Shown: positions 6,857-13,593 of the stretch, in pieces | How the letters are laid out: each line of letters opens with the position of its first letter | How positions within the stretch are numbered: the first letter of the stretch is position 1 | Source of the DNA: Phycisphaerales bacterium UBA4658 | GTDB taxonomy: Bacteria > Planctomycetota > Phycisphaerae > Phycisphaerales > UBA1924 | Assembly: GCA_002405485.1 (NCBI GenBank) | Contig: DHLW01000009.1 | Coordinates: 2,109 to 16,333 of the forward strand | Length of the DNA: 14,225 nt | Direction of reading: 5' to 3' | Translations under genes and position numbers: made by a program | The notes under the pieces: generated by a model | What the model saw: the letters and a program-made list of their open reading frames with translations, nothing else | Told to the model about the DNA's origin: nothing | The model's database searches: none

Positions 6857-7888
6857 TTGGCCGATGACCGCCCGCCGACGAACGCACCGAATCCGGCTCC
6901 GGCGCGCCCGCGATCGCGCGAGTTGAGTCCGTTCATGGGGATTCTGATCGACCACGGCTTTCCGCTGATGCTGTCGCTTGGGCTGATCCTGGTCGGCGCA
7001 CTGTTCGTGCGCTCGACGGAGCGGCAGGTGACAGGAGACATCTTCCAGGGCGTGGGAGCACTGGGAATCATCGTGGTGCTGTCGATCGCGCCGGTGACGT
7101 GGCATCTGCGGCGGCGGGCCAGCCAGCACGCGTTCATGGTGCGGAAAGTGGACACGCTCATCGACTCTATCCGGCATCTCGGGGACTCGACGATGCTCTC
7201 CGACGATGCTCGCCGGGTGCTCAATCGCGGGCAGGAGCGCGACATGCTCTGCAAGGCGATCGAAGAGGACATTCAGGCCCAGGCGTGGGACGCGGCCCTG
7301 GTGCTGTGCGACGAGCTGGCCCAGCGGTTCGGGTATCGCCAGGACGCCGAGGAGTTCCGGGCTCGCATCGAGCTTGCGCGGCACGAAATCCAGGAGCGCA
7401 AGGTCGCCGACTCGATCGCACGGCTGGACGGTCTGATCGTGCAGCGGCGATGGGACGTCGCACAGAGCGAGGCCCGTCGGATCCAGCGGCTGTTTCCCGA
7501 TTCTCCGCGCGTCGAGCGCCTGCGCGAGCGCGTCGAGCAGGCCAGAGGCGTGTACAAGATCGATCTCGAGCGGCGGTTTCTGGACTCCGCCCAGGGCGGA
7601 CGCATCGAGGATGCGATGGCGCAACTCAAGGAGCTGGACGCGTACCTGACCGAGAACGAGGCCGAGCCGCTTCGCGAGGTTGCCCGCGGCGTGATCAGCA
7701 AGGCGCGGGACAACCTCGGGGCGCAGTTCAAGATCGCCGTGCAGGATCGCCAGTGGGCGACCGCGGCGGCGCTCGGGAAGCGCATCGTCAACGAGTTTCC
7801 CAACACGCGCATGGCCCAGGAGGTCCGCGGCGTGCTCGACGGCATCCTTGCCCGCGCAAACCAGATGGAGCCGGCCGGGCGGGCGTAA
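6857..7888 (+). CDS. Two-helix membrane protein with TPR-like cytoplasmic repeats, function unknown
   Basis: I do not recognise this family. The chosen start is TTG 6857, with GGAGG (6844-6848) eight bases upstream; in-frame ATGs at 6737 and 6767 lack a ribosome site and would add up to 40 unlikely residues. The 343-residue product has a proline-rich N-tail (1-25), hydrophobic segments at about 35-51 and 66-82, then a charged helical region to the end. That region holds four similar units near residues 141, 197, 248 and 298, visible in QAWDAALVLCDELAQRFG, RRWDVAQSEARRIQRLFP, GRIEDAMAQLKELD and RQWATAAALGKRIVNEFP. They look like degenerate TPRs spaced about 50 residues apart. With arginines after the second helix (RRR at 85-87), the repeats should face the cytoplasm. 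It could be a membrane-bound scaffold; no catalytic motif is seen. It is separated from the next gene by 177 bases. Confidence 0.82.
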   Translation: MADDRPPTNAPNPAPARPRSRELSPFMGILIDHGFPLMLSLGLILVGALFVRSTERQVTGDIFQGVGALGIIVVLSIAPVTWHLRRRASQHAFMVRKVDTLIDSIRHLGDSTMLSDDARRVLNRGQERDMLCKAIEEDIQAQAWDAALVLCDELAQRFGYRQDAEEFRARIELARHEIQERKVADSIARLDGLIVQRRWDVAQSEARRIQRLFPDSPRVERLRERVEQARGVYKIDLERRFLDSAQGGRIEDAMAQLKELDAYLTENEAEPLREVARGVISKARDNLGAQFKIAVQDRQWATAAALGKRIVNEFPNTRMAQEVRGVLDGILARANQMEPAGRA

Positions 7889-7890
7889 CC

Positions 7891-7907
7891 CGCGCGCGCG
7901 TGCGCAC
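7891..7907. repeat. 17-base alternating CG/TG/CA tract
   Basis: A strictly alternating pyrimidine-purine run, CGCGCGCGCGTGCGCAC, begins two bases after a stop codon. Such sequence can adopt left-handed Z-DNA under negative supercoiling, as behind a transcribing polymerase. It may also fold locally, but no T-tract follows, so it is not a standard terminator. The rest of the 7889-8065 spacer shows only a promoter-like box. Confidence 0.6.
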
Positions 7908-7995
7908 CACGACGACCGCGCGGCGAGGGTGATTCGCAGGATGTTCGCATGCGGTGCGGCGTGGAGTGCAGAGCCGGGCGCGGCGGGGCCCGGTT

Positions 7996-8004
7996 CGATA
8001 TACT
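7996..8004 (+). promoter_or_regulatory. Likely -10 element CGATATACT before small membrane protein gene
   Basis: TATACT (7999-8004) is a five-of-six match to the -10 consensus and an AT-rich island in very GC-rich DNA. Transcription would begin near 8011, giving a leader of about 55 bases. The -35 position reads GC-rich and is not recognisable. Confidence 0.4.
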
Positions 8005-8065
8005 CCAAGGGGTCGTGCGAGCGGGCGTTCTGCTCTGCAATCGCGGGCCCCTGAGGAGTCCAACC

Positions 8066-8323
8066 ATGGCTCAGGCAAAGAAACAGGGACATGGGGCGTT
8101 CTATCTCGTCATGGCGGTGTTGGCGCTCGGGGTGCTGGGTGTTGGCTACTTCCTGTGGTCGCAGGAGTCGACCGACGCCGCTCGCGAGCGAACCGCCGAG
8201 GCCAACCCATCGGGCCAGCAGCCGGATCAGAATCGAGACGGAGACGATCAGCCGGCACCGGCCGCGTCGGCGCCCGAGGCCCCTCCGGCGCCGGGATCGG
8301 CCCGGACCGCTCCGGGCAACTGA
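8066..8323 (+). CDS. Small single-pass membrane protein with Pro/Ala-rich acidic tail
   Basis: An 85-residue hypothetical protein supported by a strong ribosome site, GAGGAG at 8053-8058, seven bases before ATG 8066. An in-frame ATG at 7949 lies upstream of the promoter-like box and is unlikely. The product has a short basic N-terminus (MAQAKKQGHG), one hydrophobic helix at about 11-31, and a 54-residue tail rich in Pro, Ala, Asp, Gln and Glu with no folded-domain signature. By the positive-inside rule the tail should be outside the cytoplasm. Its function is unknown. It could be a small accessory subunit or a spacer protein of the cell envelope; nothing in the sequence decides this. The gene converges with the GH31 gene 42 bases on. 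Confidence 0.78.
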   Translation: MAQAKKQGHGAFYLVMAVLALGVLGVGYFLWSQESTDAARERTAEANPSGQQPDQNRDGDDQPAPAASAPEAPPAPGSARTAPGN

Positions 8324-8338
8324 ACACGCGTGCTGTTC
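8322..8338. repeat. Short inverted repeat between convergent genes
   Basis: GAACA and TGTTC (8322-8326 and 8334-8338) flank a core that includes the palindrome CACGCGTG (8325-8332). It overlaps the stop codon of the small membrane protein and lies in the gap before the convergent GH31 stop. A weak bidirectional terminator is possible, but there is no T-tract and the stem is only five base pairs. Confidence 0.25.
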
Positions 8339-8365
8339 ATCGCGCGGCGAGTGCAGTCCAGGCGA

Positions 8366-11300
8366 TCAGCCCGGAGCGTCGTGCGTCAGCGGATGAGGGG
8401 CATCGATGGTGACATGGGCGCCCCAACCCCCGCCGCCGTCGCAGAGCTTGATCATGACCAGTGACTCGCCGCGCGGCAGGTCGATCTCCATGTACGGCGG
8501 ACCGGCGGCATGGGCGTCAAAGCCGTTGTGAGTGTGGACCTTGGTCCACGGACCGGCGCTGCGCGCTGTTGAGTCCGCTCCGGCGGGCGAGAGCTCGCGG
8601 GTGAAGACCTCGTACTTGTCGCCGCAGTCCACGTGGAGGCGGACGCGTTGCGGCTCGGAGGAAGTCACGCGCGTCAGCATGCAGGCCAGTCCGCCGCGAG
8701 CGTGCAGCGTTTGCCGAAGATCCACCGGCCACTTTGCACCGGGGCCGACCGGACGCCAGTGTGCCGGTCGCTGGTCGCGATCGACAAAGGACGCCGCGGG
8801 ATCGAACGCAACAGTCTCCGGGGGCGCGACGACATCGGCGATGGCGTTGCGCCAGTCCCATGCAAACGGACCGACGGCGAGGAAACGCGTGAGGGGCGTG
8901 CGCACCTCGTCGATCAATCGCTCGAACGCGACCTCGCCTTGATCGAGCGTGAGCGCGACGCGAGCGACACGCCGCGCGGAAACGCCTACGGGCGGTGCAT
9001 CGATCGGGGACGGCGGGAGCGCGATGCCCGCAGCCCGGGCCTGCGTGCCAACGGGTTCGAGCACCCGCTGCACGCGCTCCAGCAACCGCTCGTGCCGGCC
9101 CAGCCGGTCGATGAACTCCACGACGACCTGCGATCCCTTGGCCGAGCCGAAGGTATCGACGATGCGGAGCGTGTGGTCATCGATCGACGCGCCGATGCCG
9201 GCGCCGATGGCCAGGACATCGGCGGGGGGCAGGCGTCGATCGGTTCCCGGCTCGCACGCGGAGGCGACATCCGCCCGGAGATGGGCGACGCTCGTGGATC
9301 GTCCGAGCACGAGCGTGAGATCGTCGGCGCGGATCCGATGATTGATCAGCCGCGTGTCGGCTGGAACACACACCGCCTCGATGTGCAACGGCCGGCGAAT
9401 GTCCCGATCGGGCACGTGGACGATCATCGCTCCGCCGGCGTGCTGCTCGTCGAACGACCAGGCCGCGGGGAGATCATCCACGCGGACATCAAGTACGGCG
9501 GCCACGCCGAGAAGCCGGAGCTCGACGGCTCTTGTGGGGAGCTGCCCGCAGAACGATCCGGTCGTGGGCTCGACGCGAGCGTGGAGGATGAGTCGCTGCT
9601 GCTCGCCATCCCAGCGTGCCTGAATGGGCGTGACGGCGCATCGGCCGCGCTCGTGATCGAGCGAGACCCCGTCGTCCTCGTACAGCACCGATGTCTCGAC
9701 CTGACCCGGAGTTCCGGGGAACGCGCACAGAACCAGCGTGTGCAGCGGGTCGCTGGTCATTCGGGCCGTGGACGGACGCATCGGCAGCATCGCGCCGGAA
9801 CGCACGAACACCGGGAAGCGGTCGATCGGGGCTCCGACGACGGCCTCGGACCCCGCGTCGAAGCTCTCGCCCGTGACCAGATGCCTCCACGAACGCGCGG
9901 AGGCATCCGAGGGGAACCAGACATACTGATGTGCCACGCAATGCTCGGCGAGCCCGGGCGAGGCGATCGGCGCGCACAGCAGATCTCGCCCGATGGTGTA
10001 CTGCGCGGGCGCCCGATACGCGATCTCCGTCGTCGGGTGATGCAGGTACATCGGCCTGAGCAGCGGAAGCGTGCGCTCGTGGGCCTCGTGCGCACATGTG
10101 TAGATGTACGGCATGAGCCGCGATCGAAGCGCAAAAGCCGACCGCATCGCTCGTGTGAATCGTTCCTCGTACGTCCAGGGGCGACGATCAAGGACGGGCG
10201 ACCGGGCCGAGTGCAGCCGAAGGGCCGCGGATACCGCGCCAAACTGCACCCATCGGGTCATGGCCTCCTCCAGCCGCGGCCCGAAGTGTCCGCCGATGTC
10301 GTGCGACCAGTAGAAGCACCCGATGTTCCCTGCGGTAACGGTCATGCGGATCTGAAAGTCGAGCATGGCCCAGCCGGTGTGGGCGTCGCCGGAGAAGTGC
10401 ACGGGATACCGATGGTCGCCCCAGCCGCCGGTCGCGGGGACTCCCCACTCGCACCCGGCGTCGGGCGGCCCCTCGTCGCCGGCCCAGCGGGAGAAGGGTT
10501 GTGCCCGGAGGCCGGGATCGTCACCCACGGGCTCGCGGCGAGTGTGCCGGGCGTAGAGGTGGTTCAGCCATCGAAGGTGCGTGAGCCCCGGGATCGAGCG
10601 GACGAACTTGTCTTGCTGCCAATCGACCCACCAGAAGTCCACGCCGGACTCCGGGCGGGAGCGCGGGTGCTCGAGCGGCCGGTGGACGATCTCGAAGAGC
10701 GCCCGCATATAGGTCCGGTCGCCGGCGTCGAATCGCGCCGTCGATCCGTCGGGCTCCCGACCTATGGCCCGCATGAACGCGGCGTACCGGTCCTCGTGCG
10801 GTCCGACGCCGTCGGCGGGATGGAGGTTCAGCGTGACCACGAGCCCCCGGGCGTGGAGCCAAGCGATGAAGTCCTCCGGGTCAGGAATCAGCTCGCGATT
10901 CCACGACCATCCAGTCCAACCGGGCTTATGCCAGTCCATGTCCAGCACGAGCACGTCCAGCGGGAAGTCGTGGCGATCAAACTCGTCGACGATGCCTCGG
11001 TACTCATCCGACGTGTACGGCCAGTATCGCGAGTACCACGAACCGAGCGTGCAACGCCGAGGCAGCGGAACCCGTCCTGCAATGAACGCAAGCGCCCGCA
11101 GGGCCGCGGCATAGTCATTCCCGTACGCAAACAGATAGTGATCGGTGTTGTGGTGCAACCCGAGCGACTCGCGCGTCACGGCCCAGTCGTCCACCAGCAG
11201 GTGACGAGCGGAGTCATCGACGACATGCCAGCCATCCCGGCTGAGCAGCCCCTCCCCCAGCGGGTGCGCTCCGCGCAGCCCGTCCAGCGTGGAGAGCGTC

Positions 11301-11833
11301 CCTCCAAGGTTGTGGCGAGCCCGCATCCCCGGCGTCCAGAGCACCCGGCCGGTGATCGGCTCCCGAGTGACATCGGGCGGTGCATGAGCGTGCTCGATGT
11401 GCGCTCTCATGTTTCCGTCGTGCGGCGGCCGCCCATCCGGGACATAGATCAGCTCGAAGCGCGCCGTCCGGACGTGAATGGCCTGGGAGCCGGCGTCGGC
11501 CGAGGTCGTCTGGCAGGACCGAACCGACGGACACGCTCGCGGCGTGATCGGATCAGGCCCGGCCGGCCCATGGATGGCGAACAACGACGGATGGTCGCAG
11601 AATCGGCCGTGCGGGGCGTACTCGATGCGGACGCACTCATCGCAGAGCACCGTGATGCGGACGGCATGCATCAGCGGGCCCCCGATCCGAAGTTCCGTAC
11701 ACCCCCACACTTTGCCGCCAAGAGCCCAAGCGCACATGCCGAGGTGCACGACCAGAGCGCAGGTCCACGCCCGGGTCGGTCGGGGGAGAGCGAGGTGTCC
11801 TTCATCAACCCCATAAGGTCGGACCTTGCGCAT
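8366..11833 (-). CDS. Glycoside hydrolase family 31 alpha-glycosidase, long form with C-terminal extension
   Basis: A 1155-residue GH31 enzyme hydrolysing alpha-linked sugars. The N-terminal beta-sandwich starts with VRITVLCDECVRIEYAPHG. The catalytic barrel carries VLDMDWHKPGWTGWSWNREL (about 296-315) and LNLHPADGVG; the expected nucleophile is D404 in DFWWVDWQQ and the acid/base D483 in FSGDAHTGW, followed by WSHDIGGHFG. A DUF5110-like sandwich follows, then an extension from about 985 with VGPFAWDW, HWRPVGPG and a closing GGGGWG around W1137, a module that often ends such enzymes and related planctomycete proteins. No signal peptide is evident, so it is probably cytoplasmic. The start is uncertain: ATG 11833 overlaps the SRAP gene by 29 bases, while ATG 11737, GTG 11749 and ATG 11671 are alternatives without a clear ribosome site. 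The exact substrate, glucoside or xyloside, cannot be told. Confidence 0.93.
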   Translation of the reverse strand: MRKVRPYGVDEGHLALPRPTRAWTCALVVHLGMCAWALGGKVWGCTELRIGGPLMHAVRITVLCDECVRIEYAPHGRFCDHPSLFAIHGPAGPDPITPRACPSVRSCQTTSADAGSQAIHVRTARFELIYVPDGRPPHDGNMRAHIEHAHAPPDVTREPITGRVLWTPGMRARHNLGGTLSTLDGLRGAHPLGEGLLSRDGWHVVDDSARHLLVDDWAVTRESLGLHHNTDHYLFAYGNDYAAALRALAFIAGRVPLPRRCTLGSWYSRYWPYTSDEYRGIVDEFDRHDFPLDVLVLDMDWHKPGWTGWSWNRELIPDPEDFIAWLHARGLVVTLNLHPADGVGPHEDRYAAFMRAIGREPDGSTARFDAGDRTYMRALFEIVHRPLEHPRSRPESGVDFWWVDWQQDKFVRSIPGLTHLRWLNHLYARHTRREPVGDDPGLRAQPFSRWAGDEGPPDAGCEWGVPATGGWGDHRYPVHFSGDAHTGWAMLDFQIRMTVTAGNIGCFYWSHDIGGHFGPRLEEAMTRWVQFGAVSAALRLHSARSPVLDRRPWTYEERFTRAMRSAFALRSRLMPYIYTCAHEAHERTLPLLRPMYLHHPTTEIAYRAPAQYTIGRDLLCAPIASPGLAEHCVAHQYVWFPSDASARSWRHLVTGESFDAGSEAVVGAPIDRFPVFVRSGAMLPMRPSTARMTSDPLHTLVLCAFPGTPGQVETSVLYEDDGVSLDHERGRCAVTPIQARWDGEQQRLILHARVEPTTGSFCGQLPTRAVELRLLGVAAVLDVRVDDLPAAWSFDEQHAGGAMIVHVPDRDIRRPLHIEAVCVPADTRLINHRIRADDLTLVLGRSTSVAHLRADVASACEPGTDRRLPPADVLAIGAGIGASIDDHTLRIVDTFGSAKGSQVVVEFIDRLGRHERLLERVQRVLEPVGTQARAAGIALPPSPIDAPPVGVSARRVARVALTLDQGEVAFERLIDEVRTPLTRFLAVGPFAWDWRNAIADVVAPPETVAFDPAASFVDRDQRPAHWRPVGPGAKWPVDLRQTLHARGGLACMLTRVTSSEPQRVRLHVDCGDKYEVFTRELSPAGADSTARSAGPWTKVHTHNGFDAHAAGPPYMEIDLPRGESLVMIKLCDGGGGWGAHVTIDAPHPLTHDAPG

Positions 11834-12602
11834 CGGCCTTGGCGGTGCGTGACGACCGCGAGGGTATGTTGTCTGCGCCGACCACGCAGGGGTCCAGCAG
11901 CGTCGGGTCGTCGTTCCCCGGTGCGTTCACGCGCGTGCTCACCGGGGTCGAGGCCAATTCGCCCTCGGGCAAGGGAATCAGCATCGGGAGCAACTCTGCG
12001 GGTTCGGAGATCGCCGGATCGAGCCAGCGAGCCCACGCGCCCGAGGGGAGAATCACCGGCATGCGGTCGTGAATCTCCCGCATGAACGCGTTCGCCGGAC
12101 ACGTCAGGATCGCGCACGTGTCCAGCGGGGGTGCGTCCGACTTCTCGGGATCAATCCACCGATCCCAGATCGCCGCCATGACGAAGTTGGATCGATCCGG
12201 ACGGTGGATCGCATACGGCTGCTTGAGCTTGCCGTCGGGCGTGATCGCCTTCCACTCGTAGAACGCGTCAATCGGAACCAACACACGGCGAGACCGAAAC
12301 GCCTCGCGAAACGCCGGCTTGGTCGCGACCGACTCGCTGCGAGCGTTGATGGGAGGCGGTCCGCCCGGGCCGCCGATCCGCGTGGGGTCTTTGGCCCAGA
12401 ACGGGACCAGGCCCCACCGCGTTGCGTTGAGCGTTCGGGCGCCCGAGGCATCCTGCCGGATGATCGGGATGATCTGCGAGGGCGCGATGTTGAATCGCGG
12501 GCGCAGCGCGGCCGACGGGAACACCGAGTCCTCGAGCGGACCAAGCCCGTACAAGGCGGCGAGAACTCGGAACTCGGTCTGCAGGACGTATCGGCCGCAC
12601 AT
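11805..12602 (-). CDS. yedK: SRAP-domain abasic-site-binding protein (YedK/HMCES family)
   Basis: A 265-residue protein of the SRAP family, which covalently captures abasic sites in single-stranded DNA through the amino group and thiol of Cys2, shielding them from breakage. All key residues are present: MCGRY with C2, N86 and R88 in INARSE, E116 in DAFYEW and H178 in IHDRMPVIL; NIAPS (38-42) and WGLVPFWAKDP (63-73) are family landmarks. C2 must become N-terminal by removal of Met1, which fixes the start at 12602. The last 45 residues, beyond PLPEGEL, are family-typical only in part and end in a Ser/Arg-rich tail. It lies between the DinB-fold gene (138-base gap) and the GH31 gene (29-base overlap), so it may share a transcript with both. 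It is unlikely to be a phage or mobile gene here. Confidence 0.96.
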   Translation of the reverse strand: MCGRYVLQTEFRVLAALYGLGPLEDSVFPSAALRPRFNIAPSQIIPIIRQDASGARTLNATRWGLVPFWAKDPTRIGGPGGPPPINARSESVATKPAFREAFRSRRVLVPIDAFYEWKAITPDGKLKQPYAIHRPDRSNFVMAAIWDRWIDPEKSDAPPLDTCAILTCPANAFMREIHDRMPVILPSGAWARWLDPAISEPAELLPMLIPLPEGELASTPVSTRVNAPGNDDPTLLDPCVVGADNIPSRSSRTAKADAQGPTLWG

Positions 12603-12660
12603 GGGAGATGCCGCTCACGTTGGAGATCTCGGACAACCTGCCGGGGAAGCGCCGAGGATG

Positions 12661-12678
12661 TGCCCCGCTCCCGGGGCA
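12661..12678. repeat. GC-rich hairpin between DinB-fold and SRAP genes
   Basis: TGCCCCG and CGGGGCA pair over a four-base loop within the 138-base gap. There is no T-run on either side, so it is not a classical terminator; it may slow transcription or be chance in GC-rich DNA. Nothing else of note is seen between 12603 and 12740. Confidence 0.3.
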
Positions 12679-12740
12679 TGCCGTTGCCCCCACGAACGCT
12701 CGACATCATCGGCCGCGAACACATCGAACCGGGCCGGCGA

Positions 12741-13370
12741 TCACATGGCGTTGGGAAGCCCCAGTGCGCGGCGGAGGGCGCTCATCTGCCCCTGGTGCCA
12801 CCCCTCGTGCCAGATGCACTTCTGGATCGCGTCCAGCTTGCTCGTGGCGAATGTGCCCGCCTCCTTGGGCAGCGGCGCGGTGGCCTGGTCGTCGTCGAGT
12901 TGCTGGGCTGCCGAGACCAGCCGCTGGAACTGATCGTCGTGCACCTTCCGGACCATCGCGTGATCGGGATAGGCGCCGGGATCGGCCACCGGCTTGGACC
13001 CGAAGCCAAAGAGCGTGTCGAACGTCTCACCGAGCTTGGCGCTTTTGCCGTCGAGCATGCTGGCAAACCAGGCGTAACTGGATGCCAGGTGACCAATCTG
13101 CCAGAGGATGTGGTTGTCGGCTGGGGTGGCCTGGGCGGTGAGCTGGTGCTCGGGCACGCCGGCGCAGAGCTTGCCGGTCATCTCGTGCGTCCAGACCAGC
13201 AGCGCGATGGCCCGAGCGATCTCGTTCCGCGAGCCGGAACGCGCCTCCGCGCTCCCGGCCTCGCGGCTCCCGCTCGCGGCACCTTTGCCCGACGCCTTCT
13301 TGGGTGGCGACTTTTTCCGGATGCGCTTGCCGGGGAGACGCTTCGGGGGAGTGCGCTTCTTCTTGGCCAT
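12741..13370 (-). CDS. DinB-fold (DinB_2 superfamily) protein with Lys/Pro-rich N-terminal tail
   Basis: A 209-residue protein in two parts. Residues 1-45 are a disordered, strongly basic tail (AKKKRTPPKRLPGKR then IRKKSPPKKASGKG) like the tails of histone H1-like or nucleic-acid-binding proteins. From about 50 on there is a four-helix DinB fold, with likely metal ligands H94 in WQIGHLASS and H188/H192 in HEGWHQGQ, and the usual closing LRRALGLP. DinB-fold enzymes include thiol-dependent S-transferases and hydrolases, and many are stress-induced in other bacteria; the reaction of this one is unknown. The start at 13370 has GGAG eight bases upstream (13379-13382); an upstream ATG at 13466 adds 32 residues of no family character. 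It is divergent from isocitrate dehydrogenase and heads the run DinB-SRAP-GH31. Confidence 0.9.
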   Translation of the reverse strand: MAKKKRTPPKRLPGKRIRKKSPPKKASGKGAASGSREAGSAEARSGSRNEIARAIALLVWTHEMTGKLCAGVPEHQLTAQATPADNHILWQIGHLASSYAWFASMLDGKSAKLGETFDTLFGFGSKPVADPGAYPDHAMVRKVHDDQFQRLVSAAQQLDDDQATAPLPKEAGTFATSKLDAIQKCIWHEGWHQGQMSALRRALGLPNAM

Positions 13371-13593
13371 GCGTTGGACTCCGTCTGAGAGAGCGGGAGA
13401 CTCGGCGGACGTCGGACGTTGCAGAATGAAGACAGGAACCTCTGTATGGTATCGATCGCCACGCAATCGCAGGGATCACTCCTTCGGCAAACGCTCGTGA
13501 CGAGCGTCGAGCGATCCTCCTACCCTTGGGCCCTTCCCGTTTTCAGTCCCCAAGGCCGGGTGCAGGGAAGAAGCTCGGCCTCGGAATCCAGAC
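13371..13593. promoter_or_regulatory. Divergent control region between DinB-fold gene and icd
   Basis: This 223-base spacer separates divergent genes and should hold both promoters. A perfect 7-bp inverted repeat, ACGCTCG-TGA-CGAGCGT, lies at 13491-13507 and is a candidate operator. Around 13445-13454 sits TATGGT on the plus strand and, as its complement, CGATACCAT on the minus strand; each is a partial -10 match. A second, looser repeat AGGCCG...CGGCCT (13553-13558 and 13576-13581) falls in the likely icd leader. No gene is seen within. Confidence 0.4.

Noticed and set aside
8633..12085. A 1150-codon open frame on the plus strand opposite the GH31 and SRAP genes
   Set aside because: The two minus-strand genes show full family motifs and catalytic residues; the plus-strand frame is a charged, domain-free by-product of codon bias.
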